From: Clostridia bacterium
Lineage (GTDB): Bacteria > Bacillota > Clostridia > Oscillospirales > CAG-272
DNA: 20,731 nucleotides
Direction of reading: 5' to 3'
NCBI GenBank assembly: GCA_017455945.1
Contig: JAFTLM010000040.1
Coordinates: forward strand, 1-20,731
The notes under the pieces were generated by a model. That model had not been told where the DNA came from. It searched no databases and saw only the letters and a program-made list of their open reading frames with translations. Below, one piece after another: positions 6,478 to 14,871 of the stretch. Made by a program: the position numbers and the translations under genes. Every line of letters begins with the position of its first letter. Position 1 is the stretch's first letter.

Positions 6478-7746
6478 TGTATGGTCGCCGCGGCAGGGAG
6501 AGTTATCCTCAACAAGTCTTGTGGGGTCAATAGCTTTCGCCTTTTCCCAGCACTTGACTACCCATTCGGCGGTTTCCGGCTTGTAATCCTTTCCTTTTGT
6601 TCCGTCTTCTTTATCAAAGAAGTGGAGAAGTCCCCATGACTCGTTGAAAACTACCCAATAGAAGATAGAGGGATTATTACGGTCACGCACCATCTGCTCT
6701 TCCATTTCGATTTCGAACTGTTCCATTGCCTTGGGGCAAGGCTCGCTCCAATAGCAAGGAATATCCGCCATTATAAGCACACCAAGCTTGTCGGCATAGT
6801 AGAGCTTGAGGGGCTCTTCTGCCTTGATGTGTATTCTCGCCATATTGATGCCTATTCTCTTAAGGCGAAGGATCTCCTCACGGCAATCGTCGTCAGAAGG
6901 AAGAGTAAAGAAGCCTTGGGGATTAAAGCTTTGGTCAAGCACACCGTTTATGTAATAGGGCTTGCCGTTGAGTGTGATATAGTTTCGGTTATTTGCCCCA
7001 AAATGTCCCGTGCCAATCTCGCGGATACCGAAATAGGTAATCACTGTGTCATCTCCGAGAGTGAGAGTTCCGTAATAGAGATTAGGTACTTCGGGAGTCC
7101 AGAGCTTGGGCTCGGAAATTTCAAGCTCAACAAGCGCCTTGCCGTCCTTGACTTCGGCAGTTGCGGTTACGCTCTCAAATTCTGCAATGACGGTCATTCC
7201 GTCAGCACCAACACAATCAACCTCGTAAGAGACCTTGCCGTCAAGCTTTGTCTTTACAAAGAAGTTATCAATAAACGCCTCGGGTCTGCCCTCAAGCCAG
7301 ACGGTCTGCCAGATACCGCGAACGTTTCCGTAAGCCTGCTTGCCGAAGGTCTGCGTTTTTTCGCTGAGGTCGGTTGCGTCAACCTCGATGATATTTGCGC
7401 CCTCTCTTTTCCAAACGCTTGTAATGTCGAACTCAAAGCGGTTATATCCGCCCTTATGTGCCCCTACTGTTGTACCGTTAACTCTTACCTCACATGTGTA
7501 GTCGACCGCGCCGAAAACAAGCCAGATATGCTTATTTTCGGGATTCCACTCCACGCTCTTGCGGTAGTAGCCTGTGCCGTCGACCTCCTCGGTTATGCCC
7601 GAAAGGGGCGAGCCCCACGGATAGGGTACTTCTATTGTTTTATCGTATTTCTTTTCATTAAGCGAGAACTCCCACGCTCCGTTCAAGTTAAGCCATTCGC
7701 TTCTCTGTTTGTTGGGTTGGGGAAATAATTTTTTCTGTACTGTCAT
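6475..7746 (-). CDS. GH2 glycoside hydrolase, N-terminal part ending at the amber codon
   Basis: Residues 1-423 hold the typical start of a beta-galactosidase/beta-glucuronidase family protein: a galactose-binding-like sandwich (about 12-175, with LNLNGAWEF and YGNVRGIWQTVWLE), an Ig-like domain (about 176-265) and most of the TIM barrel. The acid/base motif FYWVVFNESWG contains Glu369. The reading frame then meets TAG after SPCRGDHT, before the nucleophile, so the truncated product should be inactive. Family members hydrolyse non-reducing beta-linked sugars such as galactose, glucuronic acid or mannose; the sequence does not settle which. No signal peptide is visible (MTVQKKLFPQ). The ATG at 7744-7746 follows GGAAG, 20 bases after the stop of the beta-propeller gene. 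Confidence 0.85.
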   Translation of the reverse strand: MTVQKKLFPQPNKQRSEWLNLNGAWEFSLNEKKYDKTIEVPYPWGSPLSGITEEVDGTGYYRKSVEWNPENKHIWLVFGAVDYTCEVRVNGTTVGAHKGGYNRFEFDITSVWKREGANIIEVDATDLSEKTQTFGKQAYGNVRGIWQTVWLEGRPEAFIDNFFVKTKLDGKVSYEVDCVGADGMTVIAEFESVTATAEVKDGKALVELEISEPKLWTPEVPNLYYGTLTLGDDTVITYFGIREIGTGHFGANNRNYITLNGKPYYINGVLDQSFNPQGFFTLPSDDDCREEILRLKRIGINMARIHIKAEEPLKLYYADKLGVLIMADIPCYWSEPCPKAMEQFEIEMEEQMVRDRNNPSIFYWVVFNESWGLLHFFDKEDGTKGKDYKPETAEWVVKCWEKAKAIDPTRLVEDNSPCRGDHT

Positions 7747-7766
7747 TTTTCTTCCATACTTTCTTT

Positions 7767-9206
7767 TTATTCTGCTTCAAAGCAGTAAAGGTTGCCGTAG
7801 CTCCAATTATAATCGCTTGCATTGTGACGGTCAAACGTCAGGTGGAAATATCTTGTCCTTGTTCCCATTTTAATGGGAACTATCGTTCCCCAGCCTCTGA
7901 AACCACCGTCATCGTAGTCAAATTCCATTTCGGTATAGTTTTTCAGATCGGGTAAGTCATAAACCCTGTAATTGGCGCGCAGGTCGAAATCGTTTCCGCA
8001 AACGAAATGAAGCTTATCGCCAATATAAACCATAGAGCCACCCGTTTCAGCACCATCGCCAGATCGCGTTACAAACTTATTACAGTTAAATGGATCATCA
8101 CCTTCAAAAAGGTGATAAGCGTACTTAAGCTTTCCGTCGGGCATATCAGCAAGACGGCAAACCGTAAAGAACCATTTTTCGCTTTTTTCATCATATACGA
8201 AATCTGGGTCTTCGTCTCCCCAAAAACCTACGAACGCAGTTCTGTCACCGTCCTTATCGCCCTTTTCCATAAGCTTGACATCAAGCACGTTAACGCCAAA
8301 ACGCAAGTCTCCGTCAAACTCGGCAGATGCAAGTATATGATCATGGCTGAAGGAGCATACCCACAAATTCCACTTATTTGTAAAGCGGTTGAATTTCAAG
8401 GACGTCGCCACGTCACTGCACCACGCGCCGTCACCCGTGTCAAAGAATATGGCACCTGTAAGACAGAATTCACAAGTACCCGGAATCCACGAAACAACAG
8501 CTTGATAATACTCTGCGCGCATACGTGCGGAAAGCGTGAAAAACATCTTTCCGTTTTCGACTATAATATCGCCGTTTTCGTATTTTACTGGGCGTATGTC
8601 AGCCTGAGAAAGTCCTGCATCCATATAGCTTTCGACCTTTGAGACCGATACTTTTCCTTTACAGATAAGCGTTACCTTTGAAGCTTTGAAATTCTTTTCG
8701 AAGTGTATACCATCAAGCTTTTCTGACTTAAATTCGGCGATAAACTCGGGCATTTTCCCATAATTGAGATAGATTTCAAAATTATTTTTTCTCGCGGTAA
8801 TCAAAAGCGACATACCACTCTCAAAGCTCCGAGCAACGGCAATTTCGGCTCCGTCATGTAGTAACGAGATATTCCCACCGCTGTTTTTGAGAAGGATTTC
8901 TACCTTACCAAGAGGGGTTACAAAGCCAAATCCGCAGTTGCCGTCAAGATTGTCAATTGTAGCTTCATAAGTAGCATACGGAAAATACGAGCAACAAAGC
9001 CGCTCGGATTTATTTCCCTCTGTGCGGTAATATCCACCTTCCACACTCTCATTACAGTCAATGTTTTCAATAAGCGGATACAAGTCTCCGCGTTTGTCAT
9101 TAACAAAATCCTTATAAAAGGACATTTCGGCGAGCTTCAGTTTTAGATTTTTATAAAAATTTACAGAAAACAGCCGTTTAAATTTCATTTTATGAAGATT
9201 TTCCAT
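7767..9206 (-). CDS. Two-domain protein with probable beta-propeller glycosidase fold
   Basis: I prefer the ATG at 9204-9206, which follows AGGAGA at 9211-9216 and gives 479 residues. An in-frame ATG at 9228-9230 would add eight residues but has no ribosome binding site at a usable distance. Residues to about 195 are beta-rich and jelly-roll-like (YATYEATIDNLDGNCGFGF, then FEIYLNYGKMPEFIAEF). The C-terminal 280 residues have the repeated aromatic and acidic strand pattern of five-bladed GH43/GH32/GH117-type propellers: FVGFWGDEDPDFVYDEKS with an Asp-Pro-Asp at 333-335, ETGGSMVYIGDKLHFVCGND, and GGFRGWGTIVPIK. It has no signal peptide, so it probably acts inside the cell on oligosaccharides. 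I cannot assign the exact family or linkage; a catalytically different propeller lyase or a binding protein remains possible. It lies 20 bases upstream of the GH2 gene. Confidence 0.65.
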   Translation of the reverse strand: MENLHKMKFKRLFSVNFYKNLKLKLAEMSFYKDFVNDKRGDLYPLIENIDCNESVEGGYYRTEGNKSERLCCSYFPYATYEATIDNLDGNCGFGFVTPLGKVEILLKNSGGNISLLHDGAEIAVARSFESGMSLLITARKNNFEIYLNYGKMPEFIAEFKSEKLDGIHFEKNFKASKVTLICKGKVSVSKVESYMDAGLSQADIRPVKYENGDIIVENGKMFFTLSARMRAEYYQAVVSWIPGTCEFCLTGAIFFDTGDGAWCSDVATSLKFNRFTNKWNLWVCSFSHDHILASAEFDGDLRFGVNVLDVKLMEKGDKDGDRTAFVGFWGDEDPDFVYDEKSEKWFFTVCRLADMPDGKLKYAYHLFEGDDPFNCNKFVTRSGDGAETGGSMVYIGDKLHFVCGNDFDLRANYRVYDLPDLKNYTEMEFDYDDGGFRGWGTIVPIKMGTRTRYFHLTFDRHNASDYNWSYGNLYCFEAE

Positions 9207-9233
9207 TTTTTCTCCTAAAAGATTATACATCCC

Positions 9234-9256
9234 GTAGGAGGTATATAACCTCCTAC
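9234..9256. promoter_or_regulatory. Intercistronic hairpin with AGGAGGT/ACCTCCT arms
   Basis: GTAGGAGGT (9234-9242) pairs perfectly with ACCTCCTAC (9248-9256) around a 5-base loop. It lies between the agarase-like gene and the propeller gene. No U-tract follows on the minus strand, so it is not a standard terminator. mRNA processing, 3'-end protection or tuning of translation are possible. A similar hairpin lies at 14831-14862. Confidence 0.55.
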
Positions 9257-9287
9257 AGATTTATTTTATCAAAGAAGTTTTGTTTTG

Positions 9288-12200
9288 TCAACCGTTTCTA
9301 TCCTCAAAGAAATATATAAGATTGTATTTTTGGTTGTTAAGCTCACTTATATACTTTGTAAAGTCAGTATACTCATTGCCGTAACCATCAAATATACCCT
9401 TGTTTCCTCCGTTGTCGGAAACTTGCTTATCATCCGGACTTATATCCTGCATATAGAACCAGTCAAAGCCCACGCAATTCTTACTCTCAATAAGACCGAG
9501 GGCAAAGTTCTGATAGAATTTTCCTCTATCCTCCTGAGTTCTTACGTTCCAACCGGCACCAGAAAGGTTGTTAACTCTGTTGTCAGCTTCCCAAGTGTCC
9601 ATTCCTCTTACGTACCACTCTGTGATAATTACAGGCTTGCCTGCCCATTTTATCTGGTTCGCAAGAAGGTTAGCGTTGGGTGTCCAGTTGTTGTAATAGT
9701 TATAGGTGATAACGTCACACCAATAACCCGCCACTCTGATTATGCTTTCATCATCAAGGCTTCCCGCAAAGAAACGGCATCCCATATACATTTGGTATGG
9801 AGCGTATCTTTCAAGCGCACCGCAGACAACCTCGAAATACTTGTCGTATACCATCGCGCGGAACTCTTTGCGAAGCTCGTCGGTAACGTCGGCAAGCGAA
9901 ACATCGGGCTTACCCGTTTTCATATACATAAAAGTCCAAGCGGTTGCATAGCTATACACAAATCTCGAATCACTTATATCAAGGGAGAGATAATTGTCAA
10001 GCATCTGCAAGGGGCGAGGAAGCTCGTTATCACTCATCCATCCGTATACGTAGGAATTAGTGGCATAATCCGACACCACGCTTTTTACCCTGTTTTCGGC
10101 AGAAGGTACGAAAGCAGGGTCAAACACAGGCATTACATCGTTAAGAAGCGAAGTATTTCCGCCCGTGGTAACGTCAACCTTTGTCTCGCCTGCGTATGTC
10201 TTAAGCACATACATAATTGCGGTTTGAGAAAGCGGCTCATCAAGCTTGGTATGCTCCTCAATAGCAGACCAACCGCCCGCCGAGTTAAAGCCAAGCGACT
10301 TCATTTTTTCGGTTATCGCTTCAGCCCACGCTGTAGCGCTTCCATATTTAGCAAGCACATCTGCTTTTCTGTTTGTCTGTGCGGCACTGCCTATTCTTAC
10401 GTTATTGGCTGCCGTTCTGAAGAAGGGATAGCCCAGCGGGTCTATCGTCCACCATCTTCCATCTATTTTCTTCGTGTAAAAGTAACCCGTTGCCTCTTGC
10501 TTCAGCAATTCGTCCATATATCCGCCGTAAGCATCCAGCTTTGCCTTTTCCTCGGTGCTTGCCGTATAGCCTTTAAGCGTACTTATATTTCTTGTAGCTC
10601 TGTCGGTATATTTTGTGTTATGCCCGTCTGTTCTGTCGGTTGCCGCCGAACCAACGGTTATGCTGAACTCATCTTGGTCAAACTCCATTTTGTAAGTATC
10701 GGAATCGCCGCGAGCCTTTATTTCTTCCCATCTGCGAGTCCAAGTGGAGTACGCTTCCATAGCTACCTCCCACGGATTTTCGCCCGTGTAGGCAAGCTCG
10801 GTAGAAAATGCGGTCTTTCCGTCACTTACTATAAGTTTGGGCCCGTTTTCCTCTGTACTCGTCGCAAAATTAAGTGCCTTTGAGGAATCGGGATCTCCTT
10901 CAAGATAGAATGCGATCTCGCTGTCCCCGTATTTTAAGCAAATCTTCAAAAAGTCCAGAATATTCAATTTAACTTTGCCTTTTGACGTCACTATAACAGT
11001 TCCCTCAAGCTCTTCTTGCTCGGGGCGCGTATTATAGGTAACCGTCTCCTCATCCCAATCGGCGGGATTGCAGCTATATACATGCACTGTCGTCGGGATA
11101 GTCGTATCCTCCATCGCCGTACAGGTGAGTTCAAGTGTCGCGGAGGTTACGTCGATACCATTAAGCTCGGAAATGTTGAATTTTAACAATATTCCTCTGT
11201 AATATCTATCGGGCTCTTTTCCTTCCGGCATGGATTTAAGCAAAAGTATATCGTCGGAACTGAAATTATCGTTTTGCTTTGTTCCCGCACTAACGTATGT
11301 ATCTTCGCTTGCCATTATTTTTCTGAAATCATTTTTGTAAATGCCTAAAATAGCGTCAAGTCCGTTCTTTGACATTTCGTATCCTCCTTCAGCACTTATA
11401 ATTGGCTGTATATCTGTGGTTTTGAATACTTTGTTAAAAACAGTCTCGCCACAGGAGCATTTATAAATATGCTCATAAGCGGTAATGGTAGGCGAAATCT
11501 CTTTAACAATCCCGTCATTCCATTTTCCTTCGGTTGCGCGGCTCTTGTCGGGAGTTATTATACTCATGTTCGAAACCGTAAATCTCATAGGACTTGCGCT
11601 GTCACCGAACCTCATACATTCAGCTGCAACCGGTACGGGGTCATCACCCTCGCGGGTGGTTTTGTATTCTCCGTTAACATAAATGTCCACCGAGTTTTGT
11701 GCCGGATTTACACATAGAGTAAATTTCGCACTCTCGCCAACGTTCATTAAAATAAGCGGAACCGATGTACCTCCATGGCTTCTTATCTCCACTGTCTCTG
11801 TCGACCAGCCGCCGTTTCCGTCCTCAACCGGATGCTGACGCAATACAGAGTTGTTTGTGCCGTCATATCGAAGAAGATTTCTTCCGTTACCGTTATTGTA
11901 TGCTCCGCTGACAGCACTGCTCGAGCTTCCCGCCATAGTAAAGGTCAGGGTAAACTCTATTTGGTAAAGCTCTGTTTGTCCCGCAATTGCTTTGGGAAAA
12001 TAATATATCGGACGAAGAGTGGTGTCGGGACCTGGAGCTAACTTAAATGACCCATTCTCATAGGTCGTTATTTTGCTTTCCGCCTCACTGTGAACATCAA
12101 GCCCCGGAACTGTGTACACTATCTCTCCACATTTACGGCACTTAACTGTAAATTCGGATTCTTTTGGCATGCCGTCTTGCGAAACGTCACCGCTTTCGGA

Positions 12201-12932
12201 TACTGCAGTAGGATTAAAGATCTTGAAATCGGTCAGTTCAAAGTTACCCGAACCGCCAAACAATAGCTTATACTGCTCCGACGCGCCGTAATCTATTTTG
12301 AATCCGCTTCCACCGAGAAACTGACCGTCAACATAAACGTAGTATTTTCCCGTTTCAGGATCTGACTCTATAACAAATTCATATGTCACACCGGTCTTAA
12401 GAATCGGCTCACCCGAAAGCTCTACCGTTTTTCCTGCGCTGTTCTGCGATGTAAATCTAACGGTGTTGTCGTCCACCTTATAACCTCTAAGATGGATTCG
12501 GTGTGTATTTCCTATCTGGAATTTAAGCAAGGTCGAGCCGCCCTCGGCATTTGTAAATCCGCTGAGGTCTGTTGGCGTAACCTTAAAAGTCATCCAGATA
12601 TTTCCGCCGTCCTTCGGCTTAAGCACCTTGTTGTAAAAGTCTTCACCCTCGATAAGGTCTGTTGACTTGGCATTGAGAGTTATGCTGCCATTGTGTACTA
12701 CAATTCCACCCTCACCAAGCTTTGCCGATCTTATAATTTTACCGCACTTTTGGCATTTGTAGCTGATACCATCTTCACTTGTTTCAGCAACAAAGTCGGT
12801 TGTATAGTCAAAGGTATGACTTTCGCATTCTGTACTCTCAGCCGCACCTACAGGCAACGCTGCAAATGTACCCAAAAGCATTGAAACAACGAGAACAAAC
12901 GACATTATTCCGCTTATCTTTCTATTGCTCAT
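9288..12932 (-). CDS. Secreted modular glycosidase: jelly-roll/CxxC modules, CBM96-like domain, agarase-like TIM barrel
   Basis: This is a 1214-residue protein with a clear signal peptide (MSNRKISGIMSFVLVVSMLL, cleavage near Ala30). Order: CQKC knuckle (60-63), jelly-roll module 1 (about 70-242), CRKC (265-268), module 2 (about 285-460), a CSC (492-494), then a CBM96/DNRLRE-like domain (about 538-705: SEDTYVSAG, RGILLKFNISEL, SATLELT, WDEETVTYNTRP). CBM96 domains are known from alginate-binding proteins. The C-terminus (about 715-1214) is a clan GH-A TIM barrel resembling GH50-type agarases: DGRWWTIDPLGYPFFRT at the barrel entry, GWMSDNELPRP with acid/base candidate Glu970, and KPVIITEWYVRGMD with nucleophile candidate Glu1105. 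No LPXTG or other wall anchor is visible. It starts after AAAGGAG, 18 bases past the heparinase gene. It probably cleaves a polysaccharide outside the cell; agarose itself is not implied. It stops at TAG. Confidence 0.8.
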   Translation of the reverse strand: MSNRKISGIMSFVLVVSMLLGTFAALPVGAAESTECESHTFDYTTDFVAETSEDGISYKCQKCGKIIRSAKLGEGGIVVHNGSITLNAKSTDLIEGEDFYNKVLKPKDGGNIWMTFKVTPTDLSGFTNAEGGSTLLKFQIGNTHRIHLRGYKVDDNTVRFTSQNSAGKTVELSGEPILKTGVTYEFVIESDPETGKYYVYVDGQFLGGSGFKIDYGASEQYKLLFGGSGNFELTDFKIFNPTAVSESGDVSQDGMPKESEFTVKCRKCGEIVYTVPGLDVHSEAESKITTYENGSFKLAPGPDTTLRPIYYFPKAIAGQTELYQIEFTLTFTMAGSSSSAVSGAYNNGNGRNLLRYDGTNNSVLRQHPVEDGNGGWSTETVEIRSHGGTSVPLILMNVGESAKFTLCVNPAQNSVDIYVNGEYKTTREGDDPVPVAAECMRFGDSASPMRFTVSNMSIITPDKSRATEGKWNDGIVKEISPTITAYEHIYKCSCGETVFNKVFKTTDIQPIISAEGGYEMSKNGLDAILGIYKNDFRKIMASEDTYVSAGTKQNDNFSSDDILLLKSMPEGKEPDRYYRGILLKFNISELNGIDVTSATLELTCTAMEDTTIPTTVHVYSCNPADWDEETVTYNTRPEQEELEGTVIVTSKGKVKLNILDFLKICLKYGDSEIAFYLEGDPDSSKALNFATSTEENGPKLIVSDGKTAFSTELAYTGENPWEVAMEAYSTWTRRWEEIKARGDSDTYKMEFDQDEFSITVGSAATDRTDGHNTKYTDRATRNISTLKGYTASTEEKAKLDAYGGYMDELLKQEATGYFYTKKIDGRWWTIDPLGYPFFRTAANNVRIGSAAQTNRKADVLAKYGSATAWAEAITEKMKSLGFNSAGGWSAIEEHTKLDEPLSQTAIMYVLKTYAGETKVDVTTGGNTSLLNDVMPVFDPAFVPSAENRVKSVVSDYATNSYVYGWMSDNELPRPLQMLDNYLSLDISDSRFVYSYATAWTFMYMKTGKPDVSLADVTDELRKEFRAMVYDKYFEVVCGALERYAPYQMYMGCRFFAGSLDDESIIRVAGYWCDVITYNYYNNWTPNANLLANQIKWAGKPVIITEWYVRGMDTWEADNRVNNLSGAGWNVRTQEDRGKFYQNFALGLIESKNCVGFDWFYMQDISPDDKQVSDNGGNKGIFDGYGNEYTDFTKYISELNNQKYNLIYFFEDRNG
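12207..12761 (-). repeat. Jelly-roll/CxxC module shared with the giant protein, copy in the agarase-like enzyme
   Basis: Residues 58-242 of the agarase-like protein align over their whole length with the giant protein at 15862-16424. Shared blocks are LGEGGI / VGEGGI, DLIE.E.FY, IWMTF, TLLKFQIG, KVDDNT, CQNSAG / SQNSAG, GSP/GEPIL, YLGGS / FLGGS, YKL.FGGSGN and FKIF.PT. The similarity is at protein level, not long identical DNA, so the copies have diverged for some time. Confidence 0.85.
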
Positions 12933-12950
12933 TAGCCTGCTCCTTTCATA

Positions 12951-14801
12951 TTATTTCACTCTAAAAATAAATTTATATTTCTTACCGCCATCAAACTTTT
13001 CTCCGGTAAGAGTTATTCGCCACAACTTATCGGTTTGCCAATCTTTGGGAATATATCTCATTTCGACAGAAGCACAGCCTATTTGTTCTACTGCGAAAGT
13101 GAGTGCCGAATCGAATGTAACGTTTCTTCCTTCAATTTCAAAACTGTTTTCTCTGATATTTTGCGGATATGTGCGAGTTATGAAATTAAAAACCGCACTA
13201 CCTTCATTTACAAGCGTAAAGCTATCAACTACGGTTATCTCACCATTTTCAAGCGAGGCACGGCGAGTATATTGAGTAAGTTCTGCTTCGGTTGGGTACG
13301 CGGCTGTAAGTTCTAATTCAAGCGCTCCGCTTTCATCATCATATTTACAGTTTCTTGCCTCAAACGCTCGTCCGTTTTGCTGACAAACTCCGTTAAATGT
13401 AGGCAGATTGTGATAATCGGAGCGCATTGATGGAATTTCATATCGCGTTCTGCTAAACGTCTTGCTTGTATACTCACCAACACCAAGGTCGATAAACAGG
13501 GGCTTCCCGTCGGCATAAACAATAAAATTACCAACATCATTGTGATTATGCCCGGTTTCGTCGTTGTGTCCTCCCTTTACAGCAAGATAAAAACCATTAT
13601 TTGAAGCCTCAAATTCTCTGGTAATAGCTACTTGCGTACCGTCAAACCATACCTTTCGGGGCGATTTAAACTCTGCTGTTTCAGCCGTCTCAAAGCCATA
13701 AACTCTGAGTCCTCTGTATGGGAAGTGCCACTCGCGTGAATATTTTGGCTCATTACCGTCTATTTTACTTTTTATAAAGCTTTCCATAAGATGAGAGCCA
13801 CAAAGCGAAGCAAAATCAAGCATCCAATAGCTTACCGAGTTCACTTTCGGGTGAGCATCCGCAAAGTTCACGTAATAATCGCCGTTTATATTAACCTTTG
13901 CGATATATTCCGCCATATTTACCACAAGCGGATCTCGGAATACGTTTATATATCCGTCTGACATATCATAAAGTACGATACAGGCATTATAAAGTGCTCC
14001 TGCCGCCCCCGACCAATATCCGGGGCCCTCCTCGCAACAACCGTCTGACTGATAGCTCGCTGTAAATCCGTCCAAGCACTCCATAGAAAACTTAACAATC
14101 TTTTCACGTTTGTTCATATCAGAAACGGTGAGTGCACATACGGTAAGAACGTTAGATATTATCCAAGGACACCAATTATTTGCTTTCCGCCCTCTGCCCG
14201 TCCAGGTCCAAACGTCAAGATATTCGGAACAAAAAGGGGTTATTACACGCCTGTTAAGCTCATAAAGAATACGCTCGCGTATAAGCGGCGTTACTCCGTC
14301 GAGAATATCTCCGCAAAGATAATAAACACAGGCAAGGCACGCGCCCGTTGCTCCCGAGAAAAGGTCAATATAATCGACCGTCTCGGCAAACTCATAAGAC
14401 AGACAACCGTTTACCCCTGCCCTCACCCTGTTGTGAGCGGGAACCACCCAAGTAGTTTCCTCGAGTATAAGCCAAATAAGGTCACATAGCTTATCCGTAT
14501 ACCTTCCGTTTCTTTCGATATACTCAGCGTAAGCAAAGGTAAGCATATCGTTACGGCGTTCAAATTGCTTTGCTTCAAACACCGAGCGATTACCGCTACG
14601 CTTGTATATCATATAATCGGTGGCGTAGATAGCGGGATATTCTTTATTCAGTAGTCCATCCGCCCTCTCCAATATCTGTTTTTTGATATTATCGGAGAAC
14701 ACCGCCCCACTCTCTCGGTCGCAAAACAGTTGGAATTTTTCAAGCGGTAGTATTCTACCTTTAAGCGAAAAGCCGTGCTCCTCAAAAACCTTTCTTCCCA
14801 T
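12951..14801 (-). CDS. Heparinase II/III-family polysaccharide lyase or oligosaccharide lyase
   Basis: This 616-residue protein has an N-terminal alpha/alpha-toroid and a C-terminal beta-sandwich, as in the heparinase II/III superfamily (PL12, PL15, PL17, PL21). Motifs are RKANNWCPWIISNV (about 205-218), SDGCCEEGPGYW (252-263) and the superfamily hallmark GHNHNDVGNFIVYADGKPLF (417-436), followed by a conserved IDLGVGEYT. Enzymes of this superfamily cut uronic-acid-containing chains by beta-elimination, for example heparan sulfate or alginate. The subfamily and substrate cannot be fixed here. No signal peptide is visible (MGRKVFEEHGFSLKG), so action on imported oligosaccharides is likely. The ATG at 14799-14801 follows AGGGTGG. 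The next gene starts 18 bases downstream, and a hairpin occupies the gap to the giant protein gene upstream. Confidence 0.85.
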   Translation of the reverse strand: MGRKVFEEHGFSLKGRILPLEKFQLFCDRESGAVFSDNIKKQILERADGLLNKEYPAIYATDYMIYKRSGNRSVFEAKQFERRNDMLTFAYAEYIERNGRYTDKLCDLIWLILEETTWVVPAHNRVRAGVNGCLSYEFAETVDYIDLFSGATGACLACVYYLCGDILDGVTPLIRERILYELNRRVITPFCSEYLDVWTWTGRGRKANNWCPWIISNVLTVCALTVSDMNKREKIVKFSMECLDGFTASYQSDGCCEEGPGYWSGAAGALYNACIVLYDMSDGYINVFRDPLVVNMAEYIAKVNINGDYYVNFADAHPKVNSVSYWMLDFASLCGSHLMESFIKSKIDGNEPKYSREWHFPYRGLRVYGFETAETAEFKSPRKVWFDGTQVAITREFEASNNGFYLAVKGGHNDETGHNHNDVGNFIVYADGKPLFIDLGVGEYTSKTFSRTRYEIPSMRSDYHNLPTFNGVCQQNGRAFEARNCKYDDESGALELELTAAYPTEAELTQYTRRASLENGEITVVDSFTLVNEGSAVFNFITRTYPQNIRENSFEIEGRNVTFDSALTFAVEQIGCASVEMRYIPKDWQTDKLWRITLTGEKFDGGKKYKFIFRVK

Positions 14802-14830
14802 TTTTCCACCCTCAAAAAATCTTTATACTT

Positions 14831-14862
14831 CCCAAGGGAGGTGTATTTCAACCTCCCTCGGG
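14831..14862. promoter_or_regulatory. Intercistronic hairpin with GGGAGGT/ACCTCCC arms
   Basis: CCCAAGGGAGGT (14831-14842) pairs with ACCTCCCTCGGG (14851-14862), 12 bp with one mismatch, around an 8-base loop. It is 9 bases past the stop of the giant protein gene and about 30 bases before the heparinase start. On the minus strand a run of six U residues appears only about 12 bases after the stem, so it could be a weak terminator that sets a gradient between a highly made surface protein and the enzymes below it. Confidence 0.6.
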
Positions 14863-14871
14863 GGCTATTTG

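Noticed and set aside
9228..9230. Upstream ATG as start of the propeller gene
   Set aside because: It has no ribosome binding site at proper distance, and the downstream ATG at 9204-9206 follows AGGAGA closely.
9285..10883. Plus-strand open frame of 532 codons
   Set aside because: It lies antisense to the catalytic part of the agarase-like gene, which has a signal peptide, domains and active-site motifs. The plus-strand product is a Cys/Tyr/Val-rich shadow with no recognisable motif and no ribosome binding site.
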